A stretch of DNA of 64,000 bases, taken from positions 2,046,001-2,110,000 of the forward strand of contig NZ_CM001368.1 of assembly GCF_000177215.2 (NCBI RefSeq), given 5' to 3'. This DNA comes from Solidesulfovibrio carbinoliphilus subsp. oakridgensis (GTDB lineage: Bacteria > Desulfobacterota > Desulfovibrionia > Desulfovibrionales > Desulfovibrionaceae). Below are positions 24,440 through 33,850 of the stretch, one piece after another (the stretch's first letter is position 1; every line of letters begins with the position of its first letter). The notes below the pieces were generated by a model. It searched no databases. It was not told the origin of the DNA and saw only the letters and a program-made list of their open reading frames with translations. The translations under genes and the position numbers were made by a program.

Positions 24440-25297
24440 ATGGATGCCATGACTGTCGCCATTTCCCCCTGCCCCAACGACGTGGTCATCTTCGGGGCCT
24501 GGATCCTCGGCCGGGTCGGGCTGCCGGACACCCTGGCCGCCTTTGCCTTCGAGGACGTGGAAACGCTGAACGAAGCCGCCCTGGCCGGCCGCTTCGACGT
24601 GGTCAAGGTCTCGGCGGCCATGGCCGCGCCCTTGGCCGCCACCTACGCGGTCCTGCCCTCGGGCGCAGCCTTCGGCTTCGGGGCCGGCCCCAAGCTCGTG
24701 GTCGCCGAAGGCTTTGCCGGCCGCCCGAAAACCGTGGCCGTGCCCGGGCTGCGCACCACGGCGGCCACCCTTTTGCGGGCCGCCCTGGCGGCCGACGACC
24801 CAAACCTGCCGCCGCCGGACGCGCCGTTTGTGCCGGTCCGCTACGACGACATCGTGGCCGCCGTGAAAGACGGCCGGGCCGAGGCCGGGCTGCTCATCCA
24901 CGAGACGGCCCTTGCCGCCGCCGACCACGGCCTGCGTCTGGTCCTCGATCTTGGCGTCTGGTGGCAGGGCCGGTTGCCGGACACGCCGGTGCCCCTTGGC
25001 GTCATCCTGGCCAAAAAGAGCCTCGGCCCGGAGAAGATCGCGGCCATAGGGGCGCTTTTGCGCCAAAGCCTCCTCGACGCCCGGGACCACCCCGGCGAGG
25101 TGGCCCCGCTGGCCCGGCTGCTGGCCCGGGAAAAAAATCCGGCCGTGATCGAGGCCCATATAAAGGCCTATGTCGGGGACCTGAGCCTCGAGATGGGCGA
25201 TACGGGCCGCCGGGCCCTCGAAGTCCTGGCCGATCTGGCGGTTGGCCGCCATTTCCCGGCGGCCCCCCCCTTGCCAGCCCCGGACCAATGCTGTTAA
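24440..25297 (+). CDS. mqnD: 1,4-dihydroxy-6-naphthoate synthase
   Basis: MqnD converts cyclic de-hypoxanthine futalosine to 1,4-dihydroxy-6-naphthoate. The 285-residue protein begins with the family hallmark ISPCPNDVVIFGAWILG and has VVKVSAAMAAPLAATYAVLPSGAAFGFG, typical of MqnA/MqnD periplasmic-binding-like enzymes; the ISPCPND start favours MqnD over MqnA. The gene lies between mqnB and a polyprenyl diphosphate synthase gene, which forms the side-chain donor, so the three form a menaquinone operon. Confidence 0.93.
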   Translation: MDAMTVAISPCPNDVVIFGAWILGRVGLPDTLAAFAFEDVETLNEAALAGRFDVVKVSAAMAAPLAATYAVLPSGAAFGFGAGPKLVVAEGFAGRPKTVAVPGLRTTAATLLRAALAADDPNLPPPDAPFVPVRYDDIVAAVKDGRAEAGLLIHETALAAADHGLRLVLDLGVWWQGRLPDTPVPLGVILAKKSLGPEKIAAIGALLRQSLLDARDHPGEVAPLARLLAREKNPAVIEAHIKAYVGDLSLEMGDTGRRALEVLADLAVGRHFPAAPPLPAPDQCC

Positions 25298-25307
25298 ACG
25301 CCAGCGG

Positions 25308-26276
25308 ATGAGCGATTTCGCGGACATTTTATCTCGGGAAGTCCCGGCCATCAACGAGTACCTGGAGGACGCGGCGGCAACGCTCAGTCCCCTGGTGCAG
25401 CCGGTGGTCCGCCATGTGCTTTTGGCCGGAGGCAAACGCCTGCGTCCGCTGCTCACCGTCCTGGTGGCCCGCGCCTTTGGCCACGACAAGGACGATGTCT
25501 ACCCGCTGGCCTGCTCGCTGGAGTTTCTCCATTCCGCCACACTCCTTCACGACGACATCGTGGACGGAGCCCCGTTGCGGCGCGGCCGGGAGTCGGCCCA
25601 CGTGCGCTTCGGCGCCACCCACACCATCCTGGCCGGCGACGTGCTCTTGGCCCTGGCCAACCGGATCGTGGCCGAGTACGACGTGCCCGAGCTGACGCGC
25701 ATCCTGTCCGAGGCCCTGCTCCAGACGGCCACCGGCGAGATCCTCGAAATCGCCCATCTGCGCGACACCGACCTGCCGCTCGAAACCTATCTTTCCATCA
25801 TCACGGGCAAGACCGCCTACCTGCTCCAGGCCGCCTGCCACTGCGGCGCCATCCTGGCCGGGGCCGACGCCAGGCTCTGCCAAGCGGCCATGAGCCTTGG
25901 CGTCAACTGCGGCATCGCCTTCCAGCTCGTGGACGACGCCCTGGACTACACCTCGCCGGCCGCGGTCTCGGGCAAGCCGACCGGGGGCGATCTCAAAGAG
26001 GGCAAGGTCACCCTGCCGCTCATCCTCTACCTGGCCGAGCAGCCCTTCGAGGCCCGTCGCCGCCTGGCCGAGGACTTCCGCCAGGACCAATTGTCCGCGG
26101 AGGACATCGAATATTTGCGCGGCAACATCGTTGCCGCCGGACACGCGGAAAAGACCCGGGAGATGGCCGCCACCTACCTCGCCAAAGCCCAGGCCGCCCT
26201 GGCCGTCTTCCCGCCATCGCCGGAAGCCGACTTGATCGGCCAGGTGCTGGCCCCCATGCTCGGCCGGGACAAATAG
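25308..26276 (+). CDS. polyprenyl diphosphate synthase (menaquinone side chain)
   Basis: All-trans long-chain prenyl diphosphate synthase, 322 residues, making the isoprenoid tail. Both aspartate-rich motifs are present: LLHDDIVDGAPLRRG (first, about residue 80) and FQLVDDALDY (second, about 205), with GGKRLRPLL for isopentenyl diphosphate binding. Chain length (octa-, hepta- or hexaprenyl) is not decided by visible residues. The start MSDFADILSREVPAIN aligns with the family; the open frame extends 66 bases into mqnD. The location directly after mqnD supports a role in menaquinone. Confidence 0.92.
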   Translation: MSDFADILSREVPAINEYLEDAAATLSPLVQPVVRHVLLAGGKRLRPLLTVLVARAFGHDKDDVYPLACSLEFLHSATLLHDDIVDGAPLRRGRESAHVRFGATHTILAGDVLLALANRIVAEYDVPELTRILSEALLQTATGEILEIAHLRDTDLPLETYLSIITGKTAYLLQAACHCGAILAGADARLCQAAMSLGVNCGIAFQLVDDALDYTSPAAVSGKPTGGDLKEGKVTLPLILYLAEQPFEARRRLAEDFRQDQLSAEDIEYLRGNIVAAGHAEKTREMAATYLAKAQAALAVFPPSPEADLIGQVLAPMLGRDK

Positions 26277-26333
26277 TTCGGGCCTCGCCGGCGGCGGACC
26301 GGCGCACCTTGGACCTTCTACCAAAGGAACGCC

Positions 26334-29330
26334 ATGCTCAGTCGCGTCGCCGTGGGCCTTCGCCCAAGCGTTACGGACGTGGTCGGCCAACGGGTGGCCG
26401 GCAAGATCAAAAGCGAACTGCATCTGCCGGTCACCGCCGTTCGCATCGTCAAGATATTCACCATCGACGGCCTGTCGGCGGACGAAGCCGGGCGCATTGC
26501 CGCGGACGGCGTCCTCCACGATCCCGTGGTCCAGGTCGCCTCGCTGTCCCCCCTGTCCCCGGCTCCGGAGGCCACGGACTGGGTCATCGAGGTGGGCTTT
26601 CGGCCCGGGGTCACGGACAACGAGGCCCGCACGGCCAAGGAGGCCATAAGCCTCGCCCTCGACCTGCCGGCCGACCGCCGCAAGACGCTCGCCGTCTACA
26701 CCGCCGTCCAGTACCACATCGAGGGCCTGCCCGACCGGGCGGCCGCCAAGCACGTGGCCGTCGATCTTCTCGGCAACGACCTCCTCCAGCGCCACCACAT
26801 CAAATCCGGCGACGCCTGGCGCGCCGATCCGGGCTTTCCGGCCCAGGCGGCCCAGGTGACCGGCCAGGCCAGTTCCAAGGTCGAGGTGCCGGACCTCTTC
26901 AACATGCTCGAAAAGGACATGGAGGCCTACGGCCGGGAGCACACCCTGGCCCTGTCCCTTGAGGAGTGGTGGGCCATCCGCGAGTATTTCGGCCTGCCCG
27001 GGTACAAGATCCGCCGGGTGTCCTGGGGCCTCATCCACAACCCCACCGACGTGGAGCTGGAGTGCATCGCCCAGACCTGGTCCGAGCACTGCAAGCACAA
27101 GATCTTTACCGCGACCATCACCTACCGCGACGAAGAGGCCGGCACCGAAGAGGTGATCGAGAGCCTGTACAAGACCTACATCCAGGGCGCCACGGCCGAC
27201 ATCCGAAAGGCCCTTGGCGAGAAGGACTTCTGCCTGTCGGTCTTTTCCGACAACGCCGGCGTGGTCCGCTTCACCGAGGATCTCCACCTGTGCATCAAGG
27301 TCGAGACCCACAACAGCCCGTCGGCGCTCGATCCCTACGGCGGAGCCCTGACCGGCATCGTCGGCGTCAACCGCGACCCCATGGGCACGGGCATGGGCGC
27401 CAACCTGCTTTGCAACACCGACGTCTTCTGCTTCGCCTCGCCCTTCTTTGAAGGCCAGCTGCCGCCGCGCCTGCTCCATCCCCGCCGGGTCCTCGAAGGC
27501 GTGCGCGAGGGCGTGGAGCACGGCGGCAACAAGTCCGGCGTGCCGACGGTCAACGGCTCCCTCGTCTTTGACGAACGCTACCTCGGCAAGCCGCTGGTCT
27601 TCTGCGGCACGGTCGGCACCCTCCCCGCCACCCTCCACGGCCAGCCGAGCTACGTCAAAAAGGCCCTGCCCGGCGACTACATCGTCATGGTCGGCGGCCG
27701 GGTCGGCAAGGACGGCATCCACGGCGCGACCTTCTCCTCCGAGGAGCTCCACGAGGGCTCCCCGGCCACGGCCGTGCAGATCGGCGACCCCATCACCCAG
27801 CGCCGGATGTACGACTTCCTCATGCGGGCCCGGGACCTCGGCCTTTATAACGCCATCACGGACAACGGCGCGGGCGGCCTGTCGAGCTCGGTCGGCGAGA
27901 TGGCCCGGGATTCCGGCGGCTGCGAGCTCTACCTCGACCGGGTGCCGCTCAAGTACGACGGGCTGGTCCCCTGGGAAATCCTCACCTCCGAGGCCCAGGA
28001 GCGCATGACCGTGGCCGTGCCGCCGAACCGGTTCGCGGACTTCATGCGCCTGTCCCGGGAGATGGGGGTCGAGTCCACGGAACTCGGCAACTTCACCAAT
28101 TCCGGCTACTTCCGCGTCTACTACGAAAAGCGGACCGTGGCCTACCTCGACATGGACTTCCTGCACGACGGCACCCCGCGCATGCGGCTTGCCGCCGCCT
28201 GGAAGCGTCCGGCCGTAGCCCGCACCGAGCCGGCCCTGCCGGCCGGCGGCCACGGGGCCCTGCTCGAAACGATGCTTGGGCGCCTGAACATCTGCAGCAA
28301 GGAATACGTGGTCCGGCAGTACGACCACGAGGTCAAGGGCGGCTCGGCGGTCAAGCCCCTGTGCGGCGTGCGCCGCGACGGCCCGTCCGACGCCGGCGTC
28401 CTGCGGCCGGACCTGTCCCGGCCGGAAGGCGTGGCCCTCTCCCACGGCATCTGCCCGCGCTACTCCGACATCGACACCTACTGGATGATGGCCGCGGCCA
28501 TCGACGAGGCCGTGCGCGGCGCCGTGGCCGTGGGCGCCGATCCGGACCGGCTGGCCGGGGTGGACAACTTCTGCTGGTGCGATCCGGTGGAGTCCGAAAA
28601 GACGCCCGACGGCCGCTACAAGCTGGCCCAGCTCGTACGCGCCAATAAAGCGCTCGCCCACTTCTGCCGGGCCTACCGCACCCCCTGCGTCTCGGGCAAG
28701 GATTCCATGAAAAACGACTACTCGGGCGGCGGCATCAAGATCTCCATCCCGCCGACGGTCCTCTTCTCGGTCATGGGATTCGTGCCCGACGTCTCCCTGG
28801 TCGTGACGTCCGATTTCAAGAACCCGGGCGATCTGGTCTACGTGCTCGGGGCCACCCTGGCCGAGCTCGGCGCCTCGGAACTGGCCGACGAACTGGGATT
28901 CACCTCGCCCGATGTGCCCCAGGTCGAGGCCGTCTCGGCCTCGCGGCGCTACCGTACGCTCCACGCCGCCATGCGCCAGGGGCTGGTGTCCGCCTGCCAC
29001 GACTGCTCGGACGGCGGCCTGGCCGTCACCCTGGCCGAGATGGCCCTCGGCGGCCGGCTCGGCGCGGACCTCGACCTGGCCGCCGCCCCGGCCACGCCCG
29101 GCCTCACCGACCTGGAACTCCTCTACAGCGAATCCCAGAGCCGGCTGGTGGTCACGGTGGCGCCGGAAAACAGGCAAGCCTTTGAGGCCCTTTTCGCCGG
29201 CCAGCCCTGCGGGCTGCTTGGCGCCGTCGCCGCAGGGCCGGCCCTTCGCCTGCGCCGCGGCCCGCAAACCCTTTGCGACGCCTCGGCCGAGGAGCTGGCC
29301 CGGGCCTTCAAGGCCACCCTCGACTGGTAG
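26334..29330 (+). CDS. purL: phosphoribosylformylglycinamidine synthase, PurS-PurL fusion
   Basis: Purine synthesis enzyme converting FGAR to FGAM. The 998-residue protein has an N-terminal region with two PurS-like stretches (VGLRPSVTDVVGQRVAGKI and VGFRPGVTDNEARTAKE, residues 5-130), then PurL proper: TWSEHCKHKIF near residue 250, VETHNSPSALDPYGGALTG, NGAGGLSSSVGEMA and CHDCSDGGLAVTLAEMALGG. There is no C-terminal glutaminase domain, so a separate PurQ must exist elsewhere. AAAGGAA precedes the ATG. The gene ends at a strong intrinsic terminator. Confidence 0.93.
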   Translation: MLSRVAVGLRPSVTDVVGQRVAGKIKSELHLPVTAVRIVKIFTIDGLSADEAGRIAADGVLHDPVVQVASLSPLSPAPEATDWVIEVGFRPGVTDNEARTAKEAISLALDLPADRRKTLAVYTAVQYHIEGLPDRAAAKHVAVDLLGNDLLQRHHIKSGDAWRADPGFPAQAAQVTGQASSKVEVPDLFNMLEKDMEAYGREHTLALSLEEWWAIREYFGLPGYKIRRVSWGLIHNPTDVELECIAQTWSEHCKHKIFTATITYRDEEAGTEEVIESLYKTYIQGATADIRKALGEKDFCLSVFSDNAGVVRFTEDLHLCIKVETHNSPSALDPYGGALTGIVGVNRDPMGTGMGANLLCNTDVFCFASPFFEGQLPPRLLHPRRVLEGVREGVEHGGNKSGVPTVNGSLVFDERYLGKPLVFCGTVGTLPATLHGQPSYVKKALPGDYIVMVGGRVGKDGIHGATFSSEELHEGSPATAVQIGDPITQRRMYDFLMRARDLGLYNAITDNGAGGLSSSVGEMARDSGGCELYLDRVPLKYDGLVPWEILTSEAQERMTVAVPPNRFADFMRLSREMGVESTELGNFTNSGYFRVYYEKRTVAYLDMDFLHDGTPRMRLAAAWKRPAVARTEPALPAGGHGALLETMLGRLNICSKEYVVRQYDHEVKGGSAVKPLCGVRRDGPSDAGVLRPDLSRPEGVALSHGICPRYSDIDTYWMMAAAIDEAVRGAVAVGADPDRLAGVDNFCWCDPVESEKTPDGRYKLAQLVRANKALAHFCRAYRTPCVSGKDSMKNDYSGGGIKISIPPTVLFSVMGFVPDVSLVVTSDFKNPGDLVYVLGATLAELGASELADELGFTSPDVPQVEAVSASRRYRTLHAAMRQGLVSACHDCSDGGLAVTLAEMALGGRLGADLDLAAAPATPGLTDLELLYSESQSRLVVTVAPENRQAFEALFAGQPCGLLGAVAAGPALRLRRGPQTLCDASAEELARAFKATLDW

Positions 29331-29355
29331 CCCGTTTCCCGCGCCGACGCGGACA

Positions 29356-29407
29356 AAACGGCCCGGGCCCTGGTTTGCGAACCAGGGCCCGGGCCGTTTC
29401 TTTTTCC
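29356..29407 (+). terminator. strong intrinsic terminator of purL
   Basis: A perfect 20-bp stem (29356-29375 and 29380-29399) of sequence AAACGGCCCGGGCCCTGGTT with a TGCG loop, followed by CTTTTTCC. It begins 26 bases after the purL stop and separates purL from the redox block. Confidence 0.85.
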
Positions 29408-29539
29408 GCCCCGTGTCCGAAACCTGGCCGGGGGACCGTGACCCACCCCAGTTCTTGTGGAATCCGTATTGCTTGCACACGGCAAATAGGATATCCGTAC
29501 GCTAATTTTTCCCCCACCTCCAGCAGAGGAGCCCTGGCC

Positions 29540-30043
29540 ATGGCCCGTTGGCGCTTGTGTATCGCGGCATTGCTGGCGACAGGCCTATGCGTTTGTCCGG
29601 CCCCCTCCCTCCTGGCCCAGCAGACCGGCGACGCCGCCCCCCCCGCGGCAAAGCCTCCGGCCTACGTCGGCTCCAAAGCCTGCCAGGGCTGCCACGCCAC
29701 GGAATACGAATCGTTTTCCAGATACTCCAAAAAGGCCCACTCCTCCCAGTCGGTCAAGATCATGGCCCCCAAGCTCAGCCCCGAGGAATTGCGCGGCTGC
29801 TTCGCCTGCCACACCACGGGCTACGGCCAGCCCGGCGGGTTCGTCAGCTTCGAGCAGACGCCCGAGCTGGCCAACGCCGGCTGCGAGGTCTGCCACGGGC
29901 CGGGGGCCGCCCACGTGGATTCGGGCGGCGATCCGGCCCTCATCAAAACCAAGCTGGCCATGTCCGAGTGCGAGCGGTGCCACAGCGCCGAACGGGTCCG
30001 GACCTTCAACTTCAAGCCCATGCTCTTCGCCGGAGCCCACTAG
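29540..30043 (+). CDS. secreted tetrahaem cytochrome c (c554-like)
   Basis: Periplasmic multihaem cytochrome of 167 residues with a signal peptide (LCIAALLATGLCVCPAPSLLAQ) and four CxxCH haem sites: CQGCH (about 48), CFACH (87), CEVCH (115) and CERCH (144). The YVGSKACQGCHATEYESF opening is typical of cytochrome c554/c' family domains. Its stop lies nine bases before the haem-containing chemoreceptor gene, so the two are almost certainly co-transcribed; a role in delivering electrons or signals to that receptor is inference. Confidence 0.88.
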   Translation: MARWRLCIAALLATGLCVCPAPSLLAQQTGDAAPPAAKPPAYVGSKACQGCHATEYESFSRYSKKAHSSQSVKIMAPKLSPEELRGCFACHTTGYGQPGGFVSFEQTPELANAGCEVCHGPGAAHVDSGGDPALIKTKLAMSECERCHSAERVRTFNFKPMLFAGAH

Positions 30044-30052
30044 GAGGCCATG

Positions 30053-32065
30053 ATGGGTGTCATTTCCCGCTCCCTCGGCCTCAAGGTGCTGCTCCTCGTC
30101 TCCGGGCTCACCATCGTCGCCTTTGCCGGCCTCTTTCTGGCCAACGCCCACTGGCAGCGCCAGGGGGCCGTGGACCAGATCGGCCACACGGCCAGGCGGG
30201 TCAGCGACATGCTGCGCATGGCCATCGAAGAGCCCATGCGCCTTGGCAAGAACGCCGAGACGGCCGCCCAGTTCGGCAAGCTCGGCAAGGCCCACAAGGA
30301 TATCAAGGTCTACCTGACGGACTTCAAGGGCAACGTGACCTACGCCACGGACGACGCCGCCCTGCGCCGGGACCTCGGGGACATCACCCGGGACGCGGGC
30401 CTCTCGGACCTGGTGCGAAAAGCCCTGGCCGCCGACTTCCACGGCGGCGACATCCTGCCCTGGGCCGGCGGCCAGGCCTTTGTGGCCGTCAATTCCGTGG
30501 CCAACGAGCCCGACTGCCACCACTGCCACGGCGCGAGCAAGCCCATCCTCGGCGCCATGGTCGTGGTCCAGGACATCGCGCCCGAGCTTTCGCGCCTGGC
30601 CGCAGACCAGTACAAGAGCGCGGCCCTGTCCCTTGGCGGCATGGCCGCGCTCCTGACGACGCTCCTTCTTTTCATGAAGTATTCCGTGGTCGGGCGGGTG
30701 AAAAAGCTGGCCGGCCTGTCGGCCGCCATCAGCCAGGGGTCCCTTGACCTGTCCTTCGACGTGCCCGGCACCGACGAGATCGCGGCCCTGGCCGGGAACC
30801 TCTCCACCATGGTCCGGGCCATGAAAGACCAGCTCGAATACAACAAAGGCATCTTAAACGGCGTCATCATCCCCATCTTCGTGGCGGACAAGGAGCGGCG
30901 CTTCGAATTCGTCAACACCCCGCTCCAGCACATCCTCGGCAAGACCGAGGCCGAGATGCTCGGCCGGCTGGTGTCCGAGAGCTTCATCCGCGACGACGGC
31001 CGGTCGGGCTGCGCCGCGGTCCTGGCCACCGGCGACTGCTCGAGCGGTTTCACCCGCTTCACCCGGACCGACGGCCACGTCTTTCCCCTGCACTACGAGA
31101 TTTCGCCGCTCAAAAACGCCTCGGGCGCGGTGGTCGGGGTCATCGGCGTGCTGATCGACCTGACCCAGGAGGAAAAGGACAAGGACCACATCCGGGCCCA
31201 GCGCGAAAAGCTCTTGGCCGTGGCCGACGAGGTGACGCACGTGGCCAGGAACCTGTCCGACGCCTCCGATCTTCTCACCTCGCGCATGGCCGAGCTGACC
31301 GACGGCGTGGAAAACACCGCCCGCGAGACCGACCGGGTGGCCACGGCCATGGAGGAGATGAACGCCACGGTCCTCGAGGTGGCCCAGAACGCCGGAGACA
31401 CGGCCCAAGCCTCGGACGTGGCCACCAGGGCGGCCATCGACGGCGGCCGGGAAGTGGCCCGCACCGTGGACGAGACCCGGCAGGTCTCCCGGAAGACCGC
31501 CGTGCTGGCCGGCTCCCTGTCCCAGCTCGAAAGCCGGGCCGTCAACATCGGCCAGGTCATGTCCGTCATCGGCGACATCGCCGACCAGACCAACCTCCTG
31601 GCCTTAAACGCCGCCATCGAGGCGGCCCGGGCCGGCGACGCCGGCCGGGGATTTGCGGTCGTGGCCGACGAGGTCCGAAAGCTGGCGGAAAAGACCATGA
31701 CGGCCACGGCGGAAGTGGCAACGGCCATCAAGGACATCCAGGAGAGCACGAGACAGGTGGTTTCCGGCATGAACGACACCAAGGCCAAAGTCGAGCTGAC
31801 CGCGGACATGGCCGAACAGTCCGGGTCGGTCCTTACCCGCATCGTCGAGCAGTCCAACCACATCGCGGACATGGTGCGCAACATCGCGGCCGCCTCGGAA
31901 CAGCAATCCGCCACCAGCGAGGAAGTCAACAGCAGCGTGAACCACATAAACGAACTGTCCAAGGACATTGCCCGCCAGATCACCGACGCCAACACCCGCA
32001 TCGGGGATGTCCGCACCATGGCCCACCACCTGGCCGAGCTGGTGGAACAGTTCCGGGAAGAATGA
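30053..32065 (+). CDS. haem-c methyl-accepting chemotaxis protein, DcrA-like
   Basis: Membrane chemoreceptor of 670 residues. After an N-terminal helix ([19 protein letters not shown]) comes a periplasmic domain with a haem-c motif DCHHCHG near residue 155, a second helix (about 185-205), a HAMP-like region, a PAS domain (around 265-380) and a C-terminal MCP signalling domain with [21 protein letters not shown]. vulgaris DcrA is the described precedent of a c-haem receptor sensing oxygen or redox. The ATG at 30053 is favoured because AGGAGG sits 5 bases before it but only 2 before the ATG at 30050. Confidence 0.92.
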   Translation: MGVISRSLGLKVLLLVSGLTIVAFAGLFLANAHWQRQGAVDQIGHTARRVSDMLRMAIEEPMRLGKNAETAAQFGKLGKAHKDIKVYLTDFKGNVTYATDDAALRRDLGDITRDAGLSDLVRKALAADFHGGDILPWAGGQAFVAVNSVANEPDCHHCHGASKPILGAMVVVQDIAPELSRLAADQYKSAALSLGGMAALLTTLLLFMKYSVVGRVKKLAGLSAAISQGSLDLSFDVPGTDEIAALAGNLSTMVRAMKDQLEYNKGILNGVIIPIFVADKERRFEFVNTPLQHILGKTEAEMLGRLVSESFIRDDGRSGCAAVLATGDCSSGFTRFTRTDGHVFPLHYEISPLKNASGAVVGVIGVLIDLTQEEKDKDHIRAQREKLLAVADEVTHVARNLSDASDLLTSRMAELTDGVENTARETDRVATAMEEMNATVLEVAQNAGDTAQASDVATRAAIDGGREVARTVDETRQVSRKTAVLAGSLSQLESRAVNIGQVMSVIGDIADQTNLLALNAAIEAARAGDAGRGFAVVADEVRKLAEKTMTATAEVATAIKDIQESTRQVVSGMNDTKAKVELTADMAEQSGSVLTRIVEQSNHIADMVRNIAAASEQQSATSEEVNSSVNHINELSKDIARQITDANTRIGDVRTMAHHLAELVEQFREE

Positions 32066-32085
32066 TCCCGGGCCGGACAGCGGCC

Positions 32086-32115
32086 TTGACAACCCGGGCC
32101 GAACTAACGGATAAA
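32086..32115 (+). promoter_or_regulatory. sigma-70-like promoter of the rubredoxin-ROO genes
   Basis: TTGACA (32086-32091) is followed after 18 bases by GATAAA (32110-32115). It lies 20 bases after the chemoreceptor stop and would give a leader of about 200 bases before rubredoxin. Two copies of CCCGGGCCG (32068-32076, 32093-32101) flank the -35 box. Confidence 0.5.
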
Positions 32116-32117
32116 CT

Positions 32118-32320
32118 CAGGCAGGCGTGAGCGTTAAAGCCGGTCGCGTCTTCTGTCGGCCCGGCCGCTTCAGTAGCGACGCGAAAGCAGGCGCCCCCTT
32201 GGGGCAAGCCGTACCGACGGGAATTGACCTTGTTGCCGCTCAGGCAAGGGCGCTTGGCGGACCCGGCGCTGGGGGCAAATAAGGATTGCTCAACCGGTTC
32301 AACCCCAAAGGAGACCCCCC
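32118..32320 (+). promoter_or_regulatory. long structured-looking 5' leader before rubredoxin
   Basis: About 200 non-coding bases with several local inverted repeats: TCGCGTC with GACGCGA (about 32144-32180), GCCCCCTTGGGGC (near 32190), CCGTACCGACGG (near 32208), TTGCC-GCTCA-GGCAA (near 32233). No known riboswitch consensus was recognised. It could be a cis-regulatory leader or hold a small RNA. Confidence 0.35.
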
Positions 32321-32479
32321 ATGGACAAATACGAATGCAGCATCTGCGGCTACGTGTACGATCCCGCCGCCGGCGACCCTGACAACGGCGTGGCCCCGGG
32401 CACCAAGTTCGAAGACATCCCCGAGGACTGGGTCTGCCCGGTCTGCGGCGCGCCCAAAAGTGAATTCAACAAAGCCTAA
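32321..32479 (+). CDS. rub: rubredoxin
   Basis: Classical 52-residue rubredoxin, a cytoplasmic one-iron electron carrier. Both cysteine pairs are present, [10 protein letters not shown] and [12 protein letters not shown], with the aromatic core and the 30-residue spacing usual for the family. AAAGGAG lies nine bases before the ATG. The flavodiiron oxygen reductase gene follows 44 bases downstream, the same pairing as in D. gigas and D. vulgaris, so this rubredoxin is its likely electron donor. Confidence 0.96.
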   Translation: MDKYECSICGYVYDPAAGDPDNGVAPGTKFEDIPEDWVCPVCGAPKSEFNKA

Positions 32480-32523
32480 CCTGTGATCCCGCCGCGCCCC
32501 CGCGCGGCCGCCTGAGGAATCCC

Positions 32524-33729
32524 ATGCGCCCTGTGGAAATCTGCAAGGATGTCTACTGGGTGGGGTCAGTCGATTGGGAGTGCCGCGACTTCCACGGCTA
32601 TATGACCGCGCCCACCGGGACAACCTACAACGCCTTTTTGATCAAGGACGAGAAAATCGCCTTGTTCGACTCGGTCAAGGCCACCCACAGCGACGAAATG
32701 CTGTGCCGCCTGGCCCATGTGGTCAAACCGGAAAAGGTCGACTACCTGATCGTCAACCATGTGGAAATGGACCATTCCGGCGGCCTGCCGGATCTGGTGG
32801 CCCGCACCCGGCCCGAGAAGATCCTGACCTCGCCCATGGGGGAACGGGCACTGCGCGCCCATTTCGACTGCACGGGCTGGCCCATCGAGGTGGTCAAGAC
32901 CGGTTCGTCGATTTCCCTTGGCAAGCGGACCCTCCAGTTCCTGGAGACCCGCATGCTCCACTGGCCGGACAACATGGCCACCTATGTGCCGGAAGACGGC
33001 CTGCTCATTTCTTCCGACGCCTTCGGCCAGAACTGGGCCACCAGCGAACGGTTCGCCGACGAAGTGGACCGGCACCTGCTCCAAAAGCAGCTCGACCGCT
33101 ACTACGCCAACATCGTCCTGCCCTTTTCCCCCATCGCCCAGAAGACCATCGAGACCATCGAGTCCATGAAGCTCGATGTCCGCTGCATCGCCCCGGACCA
33201 CGGCCTCATGTTCCGCACCCCGGAAGACGTGGCCTGGGTCATCGAGCGCTACAAGGAGCTGGCCGCCCAGAAGCAGAAGAAAAAGGCGGTCCTGGTCTTT
33301 GACACCATGTGGCATTCGACCGAGCACATGGCCCACGCCATTGCCACGGGCCTCATGGAGCACGGCGTCTCGGTCAAGCTCATGAACCTGCACGTCTTCG
33401 ACCACTCCGATGTCATGGAGGAGGTCTGGGACGCGGCCGCCGTGCTGGTGGGTTCGGCCACCCACAACAACGGCATGTTGCCCAAGGTCGCGGATATGCT
33501 GACCTACATGAAGGGCCTCAAACCCAAGGGCAAGATCGGCGGCGCGTTCGGCTCCTACGGCTGGAGCGGCGAGGCCGTCAAAGACATCGCCGGCTGGCTC
33601 GGGGAAATGGGCATGGAAATGCCCGTGGACCCGGTCCGCATCCTCTACGTGCCGACCCACGAGCAGCTGGCCGCCTGCGTGGACATGGGACGGACCATCG
33701 GCAAGGCCATCGCCGACAAGCTCGGCTAG
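32524..33729 (+). CDS. roo: rubredoxin:oxygen oxidoreductase (flavodiiron protein)
   Basis: Cytoplasmic flavodiiron protein of 401 residues reducing oxygen to water (and possibly NO) with electrons from rubredoxin. The N-terminal metallo-beta-lactamase-like domain has the diiron ligands in NHVEMDHSGG (residues about 78-87), LHWPDNMATY, SSDAFGQNW and APDHGLMF; the C-terminal flavodoxin domain starts near residue 255 with VLVFDTMWHSTEHMA. Length and motifs match ROO. The upstream rubredoxin and the haem-receptor block fit an oxygen-defence role. Confidence 0.96.
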   Translation: MRPVEICKDVYWVGSVDWECRDFHGYMTAPTGTTYNAFLIKDEKIALFDSVKATHSDEMLCRLAHVVKPEKVDYLIVNHVEMDHSGGLPDLVARTRPEKILTSPMGERALRAHFDCTGWPIEVVKTGSSISLGKRTLQFLETRMLHWPDNMATYVPEDGLLISSDAFGQNWATSERFADEVDRHLLQKQLDRYYANIVLPFSPIAQKTIETIESMKLDVRCIAPDHGLMFRTPEDVAWVIERYKELAAQKQKKKAVLVFDTMWHSTEHMAHAIATGLMEHGVSVKLMNLHVFDHSDVMEEVWDAAAVLVGSATHNNGMLPKVADMLTYMKGLKPKGKIGGAFGSYGWSGEAVKDIAGWLGEMGMEMPVDPVRILYVPTHEQLAACVDMGRTIGKAIADKLG

Positions 33730-33755
33730 GCCGCACTGTGACGCAAGACCCATGG

Positions 33756-33789
33756 GGGGACCGGCGCGCTTGTGCCGGTCCCCTTTTTT
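33756..33789 (+). terminator. intrinsic terminator after roo
   Basis: GGGGACCGGC (33756-33765) pairs with GCCGGTCCCC (33774-33783) across an 8-base loop, followed by six T residues. It lies 27 bases after the roo stop. Confidence 0.85.
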
Positions 33790-33850
33790 GCGGCGGGTCC
33801 CGGCCGGGCCCGGTCTTTCCTTCCCGGACAAAGGGGCTTAGCCTGCGGTC

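Noticed and set aside
25329-29480. Open frame of 1383 codons on the minus strand across the prenyl synthase and purL genes
   Set aside because: It is the antisense shadow of two clear plus-strand genes; its translation is low-complexity and matches no family. Long antisense frames are expected at this GC content.
32118-32320. Known riboswitch (c-di-GMP, cobalamin, TPP, SAM) before rubredoxin
   Set aside because: None of the conserved boxes of these classes could be found by eye.
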